Shown: one piece after another, positions 15,165 through 22,234 of the stretch
How the letters are laid out: each line of letters starts with the position of its first letter
Position numbering within the stretch: position 1 is the first letter of the stretch
Source of the DNA: a virus
Virus record (IMG/VR): IMGVR_UViG_3300035196_000304
Location: 1 to 28,913 of that record
Length of the DNA: 28,913 bases
Strand: one strand, 5' to 3'
Program-made: the position numbers and the translations under genes
The notes under the pieces: model-generated
Databases searched by the model: none
What the model was told of the DNA's origin: nothing
What the model saw: the letters and a program-made list of their open reading frames with translations, nothing else

Positions 15165-15494
15165 ATGGCCGAACGATTTGTAGATATTTTCACTCTTCTT
15201 GGCGACCGCATCGATTACAAGAGGGTCAGTCCGTGTGGTCTGCGGAACATGTTTGTCAATCTGACGAGTATTTATGCGGTTTTTTCCATGACTGCGGATG
15301 AAGGGCCGTCTGTCCAGATCAAGTCCGTCGGCGGGCCCATGGGCTTCCCCATGGTATCGGCCGAGGCGGCCGACGTTGCGGCGAAGATGGTCGTCAGCGT
15401 CGTACAGATGGCGGCTGACGGTCCGATGGAGGAAGTCGAAGGCGTCATGCGCCGTGTGCTCAAGGAAGCGGCAGAAGAAAACGCAGGCGCCTGA
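15165..15494 (+). CDS. Hypothetical protein
   Basis: This 109-residue protein starts after GAGGAG with seven-base spacing. The first 45 codons are clearly AT-richer than the neighbours, while the C-terminal half returns to local composition. The sequence holds a hydrophobic helix-prone centre (VAAKMVVSVVQMAADG) and an acidic C-terminus. There is no recognisable family. It lies between zinc-type miniproteins and the methyltransferase pair. Confidence 0.55.
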   Translation: MAERFVDIFTLLGDRIDYKRVSPCGLRNMFVNLTSIYAVFSMTADEGPSVQIKSVGGPMGFPMVSAEAADVAAKMVVSVVQMAADGPMEEVEGVMRRVLKEAAEENAGA

Positions 15495-15507
15495 TCGGCC
15501 GGCGCGG

Positions 15508-16065
15508 ATGACGCCCGAACACGGCCCTGAAATCGCCTTCCTGGCCAATCTCGCCAAGGCCGAGGGCGTCCGGTCCTTCCTGGAGATCGGCGCCCGGAGC
15601 GGGGTGAGCTTCGGCCGCATCGCCGAGGCGCTGGATAGCCCCTCCAAGGTCGTGGCGGTCGACCTCCCAGGCGGCCCGTGGGGCAGCCCAGATACCGATC
15701 GGTCACTGCGCGACACCGCTGGACGGCTGACCACCAAGGGCCATGATGTCGACCTGGTGCTGGGCGACAGCCGCGATCCGGGCATCGTCGCGCAGGTCGA
15801 ACGATCGATGCCGTTCGATCTGCTCTACATCGACGCCGACCACGCCTATGAGAGCGTCAAGGCCGATTGGGAGAACTATGGCCCGATGGCCGCAATGGTG
15901 GCGTTCGACGACATCTGGAGCCGAGACCGGGACATCGGCGGCGGCGCGGTCCTCGCCTGCGGCGTTCCGCGGCTGTGGCGGGAGATCCGCCAAGGTCACC
16001 GATATCTGGAGATCGCCGGGACCGAGAACCGCACCCATGGGATAGGGCTGATATGGCAGTCGTAG
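15508..16065 (+). CDS. Class I SAM-dependent methyltransferase
   Basis: This 185-residue protein has the SAM-binding motif FLEIGARSGVS starting at residue 24, VVAVDLPGG as motif II and LLYIDADHAYESVKADW from about 105, where the DADH acids resemble those of Methyltransf_24-type enzymes often found in sugar and O-antigen clusters. No target-recognition domain for DNA is present, so glycan or small-molecule methylation is more likely than DNA methylation. It overlaps the next methyltransferase by 13 bases. The substrate is unknown. Confidence 0.8.
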   Translation: MTPEHGPEIAFLANLAKAEGVRSFLEIGARSGVSFGRIAEALDSPSKVVAVDLPGGPWGSPDTDRSLRDTAGRLTTKGHDVDLVLGDSRDPGIVAQVERSMPFDLLYIDADHAYESVKADWENYGPMAAMVAFDDIWSRDRDIGGGAVLACGVPRLWREIRQGHRYLEIAGTENRTHGIGLIWQS

Positions 16066-16649
16066 AGGGCCGCCAATGGGCGCCCACGGTGGCCGAAATC
16101 CGGCCCGATCATGTCAACCGCTACCGCTGGGCGGCCGAATGGCTGAAGGGGCATTTCGAAGCCCCCCGAGTCCTCGATGCCGCCTGTGGGATCGGGTACG
16201 GGTCCGCCATCCTGGCCCGGGCCGGATGCCGGGTCGACGGGATCGACGTGTCGCAACGCGCGCTGGATTACGCCGCCGAGCACTACCCCCACGAGCGCAC
16301 CCGGTATCTGCACTCGGATGTCCTGCAGCACCGGGGCGCCTATGACGCCGTGGTGAGCTTCGAAACCCTGGAGCATGTGGCCGACGCGCAACTGGTGCTG
16401 GAACGGTTCGCCGGCCAGGCGCCGTGGCTGCTGGTCTCGGTGCCGAACGAAACGGTGCTGCCGTTCGATCCTGGACGGCATCAGCACCACCGGCGCCACT
16501 ACACGACGGACGATCTGCGCGGCGCGCTCGGGATGGCCGGCTACGGGCTAGACGGGCTCTTCACCCAGATCGGCAAGACCGGGCCGGTGGAACCGGGACA
16601 GCACGGCCAGACCTTGATCGCGGTCGCGGCTCGGGCGATTTTCAGATAG
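16053..16649 (+). CDS. Class I SAM-dependent methyltransferase (Methyltransf_11/23-like)
   Basis: This 198-residue protein has motif I VLDAACGIGYG at residues 40-50, an acidic loop in GIDVSQRAL, and ETLEHV in the post-motif region that marks the UbiE/Methyltransf_11 superfamily. HQHHRRHYTTDDL is typical of glycan-cluster members, where a His-rich loop is followed by the 'F/YT.D.L' element. With the adjacent methyltransferase and two glycosyltransferases it looks like part of a glycan-modifying set. The start at ATG 16053 lies inside the preceding gene. Confidence 0.8.
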   Translation: MAVVEGRQWAPTVAEIRPDHVNRYRWAAEWLKGHFEAPRVLDAACGIGYGSAILARAGCRVDGIDVSQRALDYAAEHYPHERTRYLHSDVLQHRGAYDAVVSFETLEHVADAQLVLERFAGQAPWLLVSVPNETVLPFDPGRHQHHRRHYTTDDLRGALGMAGYGLDGLFTQIGKTGPVEPGQHGQTLIAVAARAIFR

Positions 16650-16657
16650 GAGGCGTT

Positions 16658-17272
16658 ATGAGGCTCTTGGTCGGTTTTCTTCTCACACTGTTCGTGGTCT
16701 TGCCGGTCACGCCAGCAAGCGCGGCGGTCGACTGCGCGGTGACGCCGCTGCAATGCCGTTGTGTCACCGCGGTCTTTCACCGACCGTGGCTGTCGCCGAC
16801 CAATAACGCCGACATGCAGGCGGTGACGGTCCGGTGGCAGAATGTCGAGAGACTCGGCAACCGGCAGATTGCCAGGGCGAACGGTCAGCGGAAGCTCACC
16901 GCCGCGTTCTATATCTGGTTCGACACCTTCGGCAATCTGGCTTCGACGACTTTCAATCCGGAAGATAGCCGGATAGGGCTGCGGTTCATTTCTCCCACCG
17001 GCTCGGAACCGCGCGACATGCTGTTTTATGGCGTCTGGTCGCTCGGGGCCAATCGATCCCAGGATAGCGGTTCGCGGAACTGGCTCGTCGCCCCGCTGGA
17101 CGATACCGAGGGCGAGACCGCGCCGTTCGATCTTGAATCCGGCACCTTGTCGCAATCCGTGAACGTGGGCACGACAACGGTTCTGTTCGGGGTGGCGACC
17201 GATGCCCTCCGTCTTCGGGGCGACGAGTTGTTCGACAGCGTCGAGACCGATCTGCTTGCAAACGGCTGTTGA
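16658..17272 (+). CDS. Secreted protein of unknown function
   Basis: This 204-residue protein has a Sec signal peptide at residues 1-22 (MRLLVGFLLTLFVVLP, then an ASA cleavage site) and a mature N-terminus with three Cys (DCAVTPLQCRC). The rest is beta-rich. TAGGAGG four bases before ATG is the best ribosome site in the region and suggests strong expression. Tailed-phage virion proteins rarely carry signal peptides, so it may be a host-envelope protein such as a superinfection-exclusion or receptor-masking factor, or a lipoprotein-like inhibitor; no lipobox is seen. Function is inferred only from export. Confidence 0.65.
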   Translation: MRLLVGFLLTLFVVLPVTPASAAVDCAVTPLQCRCVTAVFHRPWLSPTNNADMQAVTVRWQNVERLGNRQIARANGQRKLTAAFYIWFDTFGNLASTTFNPEDSRIGLRFISPTGSEPRDMLFYGVWSLGANRSQDSGSRNWLVAPLDDTEGETAPFDLESGTLSQSVNVGTTTVLFGVATDALRLRGDELFDSVETDLLANGC

Positions 17273-17297
17273 TGTGCGGCTGTAGAAAGAGGCGCGC

Positions 17298-17987
17298 ATG
17301 GCTTGGCAGGCTGTTTACGACGATCTTCAGGTCTACTCCTCGGAGACCACGGATCATCGTGATCTACCAGTAGACGGCCTGCAGGCGCTGACCGTCGACG
17401 GGAAGCTGCACATCGGGACGTTGGACTGCTGCGGCTTCGCGCAGGTGGATGGCAAGGAGGCCGTCCTCGTCCCGCGCCCGACCGCGACCCACCGGGACAT
17501 GCGCGCGCTATATCCCGATGCGGTGATCGTCCGGAGCAAGACCATTTCGACCCGGCAGTTCCACAAGGTCGAGGTGATGACCGGCCTGTGGAGTCCGATG
17601 AACCCGATTCCCCACGAAGGCTGGATGAAGGATGTCGTCGGCTGGCGCCTGTGGACCGAGACCGAGGTGTTCGATTCCGTCGGCGTGGCCGAGGCCGATT
17701 GGCCGGCGCACTGGGAGTCGCTTCCCGGCGCGGGCATCCAGGGCCTGATCCTTTACGAAAACTGGCAGTATCCGAAGGGCTACGACTGCCAGCAGGTCGT
17801 CTATGGCAAGGATCGCTATGCCTTGGCGCCGTCGCCATATGGGCCGGTTTTCCTAAACACGAACGCGCCGATCGCCGAAATCGAGCAACGCCATCCGGGG
17901 GCGGCGGTGAAGACCGGCTCCCGCCTCCCAGATGATGTCTTCTGGCCGCTGCACGGCCGGTTCACCGGCACGAACACGTTCAGATGA
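17298..17987 (+). CDS. Hypothetical Trp-rich protein
   Basis: This 229-residue protein starts after AGAGG. It contains many Trp and Pro residues (GLWSPMNPIPHEGWMKDVVG, WQYPKGYDCQQ) and a predicted beta-rich globular fold, with no signal peptide and no recognisable family. It overlaps the HGHxAD gene by four bases (ATGA), so it is co-translated with it and could be its chaperone, attachment or capping partner. That link is inference from coupling. Confidence 0.6.
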   Translation: MAWQAVYDDLQVYSSETTDHRDLPVDGLQALTVDGKLHIGTLDCCGFAQVDGKEAVLVPRPTATHRDMRALYPDAVIVRSKTISTRQFHKVEVMTGLWSPMNPIPHEGWMKDVVGWRLWTETEVFDSVGVAEADWPAHWESLPGAGIQGLILYENWQYPKGYDCQQVVYGKDRYALAPSPYGPVFLNTNAPIAEIEQRHPGAAVKTGSRLPDDVFWPLHGRFTGTNTFR

Positions 17988-19621
17988 CCGATTTCACCCA
18001 GACCGACACCGCGGCCGGGACATGCGGCACCGGGAATTTCTGCACCGGCAACTCGACGGTCGGAGATACGACCATCCTGTTCCAGGCGTCGGAAGGCGCC
18101 ACCCCAGGCGCGGGCAACCAGACCTATGGCGTCGTCGGCAGCGCCGACCAGCACGATACGATCTTCTTCGAGATCATCGACGGCGACACCAACCTGGAAG
18201 ATCTGACCGACGTCACCGGCAACTGGACGTTCCGGATGGACGTCAACCAGTCCAACATGAACCTGACCTGGACCGGCGCCGCCGCCTGCCGGGTCAACTC
18301 CTCCTGCGTCAACCAGGAGACGATTTGCAACGACCAGACGATCTCCGTCGGCCTCAACTCCACCGGCATCAAGACCCAGACCGTCAACCAGGCGTCCGCC
18401 ATCACCATGGGCGCGACGGACCTGATCATCGCGGTCTATGCGATCGACAACGCCGACAGCATGACCCAGACGGGTCGGATGGTGGCGGACCAGAACATCT
18501 CCAACCAGTGGACGGGTGGCGCTCAAACGCTCGTCGCCTTGGACGCAACCCACGGGCATACCGCCGACGCCACTGCGTTCATCGAAGCCAAGACCCTCGC
18601 GGTAGACGACGCCACCCATGGCCACACGGCGGATAACACCACCCTTGCCGAAGGTGCGCCACTCGATATCGACGACGCAACCCACGGTCACACCGCCGAC
18701 GTTGCCACTTTCACGATCACGCTTTTCCCCGCCGACTCCACCCATGGCCATGCGGCGGATCCAACGGCGTTCATCGAGGCGAAAACCCTAGCGGTCGATG
18801 AGGCGACCCATGGTCACGCGGCTGACAACACGACCCTCATATCGGGCATTCCGATCGTTGTTCAGGATGCCACCCATGGCCACACGGCCGACCAGACCTC
18901 TTTCATCGAAGCAAAGACGCTTGCGGTTGACGACGCCACCCATGGCCACACGGCGGACGCGGCCGGGTTCGTTCTAACACTTGCCCCGGCCGACGCGACG
19001 CACGGCCACAGCGCGGATAACGCGGCCCTGGCTATCAGCCTTGCGCCGGCTGACGCAACGCACGGCCACGCGGCGGACAATGCCGGGCTCGATCAAGCCC
19101 ATCTGCTCGCGGTCGCGGAAACCCTCCACGGCCACACGGCCGACAACGCCACCCTGTCCGAGGGCGGGGTCATCAACCTTGTGGTCGCGGACGCGACCCA
19201 TGGGCACACCGCCGACAGCCCGGCCCTGGTCCTCGATCTGACCGCGGAGGATGCAACCCATGGCCATACCGCGGATCAGGCCGGGTTCACGATCAGCTTG
19301 GCGCCGGACGATGCGGTCCACGGACACACGGCGGACAGCTCCGATCTGCTGCACACGCTGTCGCCGACGGGTGCAACTCACGGCCATACGGCCGACGCCG
19401 CGACGTTTACCGAAATCAGGGTCGCGGCCCCGGCCGACGCGCTTCATGGCCACACGGCGGACGAAGCGACCTTGGCGCAGATCCATGCGTTGGTGGTCGC
19501 CAATGCGACCCATGGCCACTTGGCCGACAACGCGACCTTCACATCATCCGGCGCCACGATCGGCCCTGCCCGAACCATCATCGTCGCCGCCCAGGATCGC
19601 GTCATTATCGTGAACCCATAG
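17984..19621 (+). CDS. Putative virion fibre/appendage protein with 16 HGHxAD repeats
   Basis: This protein is 545 residues. Residues 1-186 form a Cys-containing beta-rich domain (GTCGTGNFCTGNSTVGD..., RVNSSCVNQETICND) that may be the attachment or trimerisation head. From residue 187 to about 522 come 16 repeats whose core is (D/E)ATHGHTAD, with His-Gly-His-x-Ala-Asp invariant in all 16. Repeat lengths are only 20, 22 or 24 residues. Repeats 1, 4 and 6 also share FIEAKTLAVD. A short hydrophobic tail follows. His-x-His sites coordinate iron in some trimeric phage fibres such as T4 gp37, so metal-stabilised stacking is plausible. Similar 'DATH.HTAD' repeats occur in environmental phages as far as I recall, without known function. 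Confidence 0.75.
   Translation: MTDFTQTDTAAGTCGTGNFCTGNSTVGDTTILFQASEGATPGAGNQTYGVVGSADQHDTIFFEIIDGDTNLEDLTDVTGNWTFRMDVNQSNMNLTWTGAAACRVNSSCVNQETICNDQTISVGLNSTGIKTQTVNQASAITMGATDLIIAVYAIDNADSMTQTGRMVADQNISNQWTGGAQTLVALDATHGHTADATAFIEAKTLAVDDATHGHTADNTTLAEGAPLDIDDATHGHTADVATFTITLFPADSTHGHAADPTAFIEAKTLAVDEATHGHAADNTTLISGIPIVVQDATHGHTADQTSFIEAKTLAVDDATHGHTADAAGFVLTLAPADATHGHSADNAALAISLAPADATHGHAADNAGLDQAHLLAVAETLHGHTADNATLSEGGVINLVVADATHGHTADSPALVLDLTAEDATHGHTADQAGFTISLAPDDAVHGHTADSSDLLHTLSPTGATHGHTADAATFTEIRVAAPADALHGHTADEATLAQIHALVVANATHGHLADNATFTSSGATIGPARTIIVAAQDRVIIVNP
18542..19550 (+). repeat. Tandem coding repeats, 16 units of 60-72 bp
   Basis: Units are centred on a sequence close to GACGCCACCCATGGCCACAC. 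The core is highly conserved at DNA level while the spacer between cores diverges, with unit lengths of 60, 66 or 72 bp. Units 1, 4 and 6 share a longer block coding FIEAKTLAVD, which suggests past segmental duplication. The array would allow copy-number change by slippage or recombination. Confidence 0.9.
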
Positions 19622-19679
19622 CCCACCGAGCCACATCCCGGTTTGACCGCCCCAACCGGCCAACAAGGGATAGCCACTC

Positions 19680-20072
19680 ATGGCCAAATTCGCTGCCGAC
19701 TTCGTCATGGACAGATTCCTCTCGACCATTGTGGAGGAGGTCACCAAAATCACCGTCTGCTCCGGGCAACCGGCGACATTCTCGGCCGCCAATCTGCTCG
19801 AAATATCCGGCGGCGACGCCCTGGCATTCGTGAATGTCAGCGCCGGGTCGTTCGCGGCCTTGGCGGTTGGGGACGTCGACGGTCGCAAGTTGACCATCAA
19901 CGCCCACTCGGGGCTGACGGTTTCGGCCACCGGCGGCGGCAACCATGTCGCGTTGCTCAAGGTCTCGACCGCGACGCTCTACTATGTCACCACCGCCACA
20001 AGTCAAACGCTCACCGCGGGCAATCAATTGACAATAAATGCCTGGGATATCGAAATCGCCGATCCGGTGTAG
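19680..20072 (+). CDS. Hypothetical phage structural protein
   Basis: This 130-residue protein starts after AAGGGATAG. It opens MAKFAADFVMDRFLSTIVEE with a helix, then a beta-rich body (KITVCSGQPATF, GRKLTINAHSGLTVSATGGG, HVALLKVST, LTAGNQLTINAWDIEIADPV). This pattern is common among small proteins encoded beside connector genes of siphoviruses and is often described only as a phage protein. A decoration or connector-associated role is plausible. A hairpin follows its stop. Confidence 0.6.
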   Translation: MAKFAADFVMDRFLSTIVEEVTKITVCSGQPATFSAANLLEISGGDALAFVNVSAGSFAALAVGDVDGRKLTINAHSGLTVSATGGGNHVALLKVSTATLYYVTTATSQTLTAGNQLTINAWDIEIADPV

Positions 20073-20098
20073 CGGCGGCGCCGCCTCGGCTTTTCTTT
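20072..20098 (+). terminator. Terminator-like hairpin with T-rich tail
   Basis: GCGGC-GGC-GCCGC (20072-20084) is followed by CTCGGC and TTTTCTTT (20091-20098). GCCGA at 20058-20062 can additionally pair with TCGGC next to the T run. The hairpin touches the stop codon of the upstream gene. It may give partial termination within the operon. Confidence 0.4.
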
Positions 20099-20109
20099 CA
20101 GGAGACACA

Positions 20110-20307
20110 ATGCCCAAGTATCGCGTGCAAGTCGCCGGCTGGATGACCGTCGAAGCGGAGACCGAATCCGCCGCCGTCGAGACCGCCTTGAGTGAGGTCA
20201 AGAAGGGCCGTCGCCTGAAGGCGCCCGAGGTGCGGCAGATCATCGAGTCCGCCCAGACCGAACTCGCGGTCGACAAGTCCACCTTGGGCCAGCGAGCGAG
20301 GATGTAG
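20110..20307 (+). CDS. Small hypothetical protein
   Basis: This 65-residue protein starts after CAGGAGA with five-base spacing. The sequence (KYRVQVAGWMTVEAETESAA..., then a basic helix) resembles small phage proteins with 'Y.V.V.G...VEA.....A'. The C-terminus is helical and charged. No function is assigned. The stop is immediately followed by the next ATG. Confidence 0.6.
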   Translation: MPKYRVQVAGWMTVEAETESAAVETALSEVKKGRRLKAPEVRQIIESAQTELAVDKSTLGQRARM

Positions 20308-21105
20308 ATGGCCACCACGACCGTCCGGCAGGACAAGGACGCCAACGCCAAGCTGGACTATCTGTTCAGCTGGGAGGCGTTCGTCGACCCCGATGCCGAC
20401 AGCATCGCATCGGCCACGGTGTCTTGCCCATCCGGGCTGGCCTGCACCGGAACCGCGATCACGGCATCGACAGTCCGGGTGTTCGTATCGGGCGGGGCCG
20501 AGGGCCGGACCTACGATATCGTCAACCGGGTCTTCACCACCGGCGGCCGGACCGAGGACAAGGTCCTTCAACTCACCATCGTCCAGGTGCCGTCGGCGAC
20601 GCAATCGATCGTGGTCGAGACCGGGTCGGCGAGCCCGACCAGCAATTCCTACGCCTCGGTCGCGGACGGCAATGCCTATCACGCCAGCCACCTCTATGCT
20701 TCGGCTTGGCACCAGGCCAACGACGCGCAGAAGGAAAAGGCGCTCATCTGGGCTACGCGCCTGATCGACGAGAACGTCGAATGGACCGGGTTCCAATCCC
20801 AGGACGGCCAGGCCCTGCAGTGGCCCAGGCATGGAGCTGGCGACCGCGGCGGGTTCGTGATCGACAGCAACGAGATCCCCAGGGCTTTAAAGGATGCGAC
20901 GGCCGAGATGGCGCGGCTGATGCTGGGCGAGGATCGGACGGCGGAGGACGACACGCGCGGGTTCTCGATGATCAAGGCCGGCTCGGTGACGGTCAATATC
21001 GACAAGTCGGACCGCACGGATATCATCCCCAAGACCGTCGCGCGGATGGTTTCGCCGTTCGGGCGCGCGTTGTCGGCGGGGCAGCTGAAGTTGATCCGGG
21101 CCTAG
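20308..21105 (+). CDS. Head-tail connector: fibre-tail-adaptor-like domain fused to DnaT-like domain
   Basis: This 265-residue protein has two parts. Residues 1-95 (LDYLFSWEAFVDPDADSIAS..., VRVFVSGGAEGRTYDIVNRV) match the small beta-sandwich usually called phage fibre-tail adaptor. Residues 105-225 (NSYASVADGNAYHASHLYAS, KEKALIWATRLIDENVEW, GFQSQDGQALQWPR, IPRALKDATAEMARLML) match the phage 'DnaT-like' family, which in this context is a helical head-tail connector. In many phages these are separate genes; here they are one. Its stop overlaps a convergent minus-strand stop at a shared CTAG. Confidence 0.75.
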   Translation: MATTTVRQDKDANAKLDYLFSWEAFVDPDADSIASATVSCPSGLACTGTAITASTVRVFVSGGAEGRTYDIVNRVFTTGGRTEDKVLQLTIVQVPSATQSIVVETGSASPTSNSYASVADGNAYHASHLYASAWHQANDAQKEKALIWATRLIDENVEWTGFQSQDGQALQWPRHGAGDRGGFVIDSNEIPRALKDATAEMARLMLGEDRTAEDDTRGFSMIKAGSVTVNIDKSDRTDIIPKTVARMVSPFGRALSAGQLKLIRA

Positions 21106-21548
21106 TCGCACCAGCCCTGCCGCTGACCGCCATCATAGGGTCGCCCCAGCCCGTGGTGGGCCAGCAGGTCCGCTAGGTCGATCCCGTCCACCTCGACCCG
21201 GGCCACCACTCGGCCCCCGTACCGGCCCCATTGCGGATCACAGAACCGGACATCCGAGGCGGCCGAAAGCCGCTCGATCACGAAATCGCGGGCCTGGAGG
21301 GCAAGGGTCCGCTCGGCCTCGCAACGCCCTCTGATCTCGGGCGTATCGATGCCGGCCAACCGGACCGCCATTCGGGCGATCTCATCGGCCAGGCCCGGCA
21401 TCGCGATGTAGACCGTATCGCCATCGTAGGCGAGCCGCCCGCCCGGTCCCTCTCTGAGGGGCCAGGAATAGCATCCAGCCTCCGCAGCCCCAGCGAGGAA
21501 CAGCATGACGATCATCTGCGCGATCAGCGATGGAACACGAACGATCAT
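21102..21548 (-). CDS. Secreted Staphylococcal-nuclease-like (thermonuclease family) protein
   Basis: This minus-strand protein is 148 residues from ATG 21548. A signal peptide covers about residues 1-24 (MIVMLFLAGAAEAG from residue 12). The SNase fold motifs follow: DGDT at 42-45, RLAGIDTPE with Arg 63, Asp 68, Thr 69 and Glu 71, and YGGRVVARV with Arg 113, then LADLLAHHGLGRPY. All catalytic positions of the family are present, so an active calcium-dependent nuclease exported to the periplasm is expected. Starts at 21587, 21515 and 21506 are possible. It reads against the tail operon and its 5' end overlaps the HslV-like gene. It may degrade incoming DNA of rivals or host debris; this is inference. 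Confidence 0.82.
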   Translation of the reverse strand: MIVRVPSLIAQMIVMLFLAGAAEAGCYSWPLREGPGGRLAYDGDTVYIAMPGLADEIARMAVRLAGIDTPEIRGRCEAERTLALQARDFVIERLSAASDVRFCDPQWGRYGGRVVARVEVDGIDLADLLAHHGLGRPYDGGQRQGWCD

Positions 21549-22047
21549 TGGCAGCGATACTCTCGCGGTTTCGACCAACGGCGACAAAAGCTATACGGGA
21601 CCGAAGTGGGTATTGGCAGGCCCGTGGGCCATTGGGATTGCGGGACCGCTCTATTACCACCGTGTGGTCCAAGCACATCGTGAGGATGTGGCGGGACGGC
21701 TCAATTCCGCGGATGAGCCGTCATGGGGGTTGGCTGTTGCTCTGGCCGCGTTGTTCAAGGAACACGAGTGTAAGCCTCGCGGCGATGACTACGGGGCACT
21801 GTTTTGGGGCGGCTGGTTCATGCTTGCCGATGCAAAACGGATCTGGACGTTTGACAGCACGCTTTCGTCGGTCCAGGCGCCAACCGGCACCCTGGCGGCC
21901 GAAGGATCGGGCTGCGACTTTGCCAAAGGCGTCGCTTTCGCCGTGAAGCACGAGCCGGCGGACCGTCAGGTCGAGACGGCCATCAAGGCTGCGATGGAAT
22001 TCGACAACGGTTGCGGCGGCGAGGTCTGGACCCACGAACTGAGGTAG
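21505..22047 (+). CDS. Proteasome/HslV-like Ntn-hydrolase (putative threonine peptidase)
   Basis: The protein is 180 residues and aligns by eye with HslV and 20S beta subunits. Thr 2 follows the initiator Met (MTIICAISDG), as in HslV where removing Met frees the catalytic N-terminal Thr. GSD with Asp 18 matches HslV GD17, Lys 28 or 34 could be the catalytic Lys, and GSGCDFAKGVAFAV (134-147) matches the GSG...A helix, followed by a helical AIKAAMEFD. Length fits HslV (~175). No HslU-type ATPase is in the window. GAGGA five bases upstream supports ATG 21505. It may mature head or tail proteins or act on host proteins; activity is not shown. Confidence 0.72.
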   Translation: MTIICAISDGTRTIIGSDTLAVSTNGDKSYTGPKWVLAGPWAIGIAGPLYYHRVVQAHREDVAGRLNSADEPSWGLAVALAALFKEHECKPRGDDYGALFWGGWFMLADAKRIWTFDSTLSSVQAPTGTLAAEGSGCDFAKGVAFAVKHEPADRQVETAIKAAMEFDNGCGGEVWTHELR

Positions 22048-22051
22048 CGAC

Positions 22052-22234
22052 ATGGCAGCAGCATCCAAGGCCCCGGCGCGCAAGATCCTGAAAGCGGCGA
22101 TCAGCGACAACGGCAGCGTGTCGGTACGCAAGATCGCCAACGGGTACATCGTGACCGAGAGCAAGAGCACGGCGCGCAGCTTTACGTCCAAGGAGACCTT
22201 CAGCCCGTCCAAGCCGAAGATCGAAATCGGCTGA
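22052..22234 (+). CDS. Small basic hypothetical protein
   Basis: This 60-residue Lys/Ser-rich protein has a central strand pair (SVSVRKIANGYIVTES) and disordered basic ends. It lies four bases after the HslV-like gene and shares a base with the next start. The family is not recognised; small proteins of this form are frequent beside connector genes. It might bind DNA or RNA because of its charge, but nothing specific supports that. Confidence 0.55.
   Translation: MAAASKAPARKILKAAISDNGSVSVRKIANGYIVTESKSTARSFTSKETFSPSKPKIEIG

Noticed and set aside
15017-15301. Plus-strand 94-codon frame
   Set aside because: Out of frame with the 15165 gene, which has a strong ribosome site; translation is Ala/Pro/Arg filler.
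15508-16649. Methyltransferases as a restriction-modification or DNA-methylation system
   Set aside because: No DPPY-type or cytosine-methyltransferase motifs, no target-recognition domain and no nuclease partner nearby.
17816-19519. Minus-strand frames with repeated VGGM/GRVAM motifs
   Set aside because: Repetition is only the complement of the HGHxAD coding repeats; no independent coding evidence.
18542-19550. Regular repeats considered as a CRISPR array
   Set aside because: Units are in a continuous reading frame with variable multiples of three bases and conserved protein cores; spacers are coding and related to each other.
20308-21105. DnaT-like domain as a primosomal replication protein
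   Set aside because: Context is the head-tail connector region and no replication genes occur in the window.
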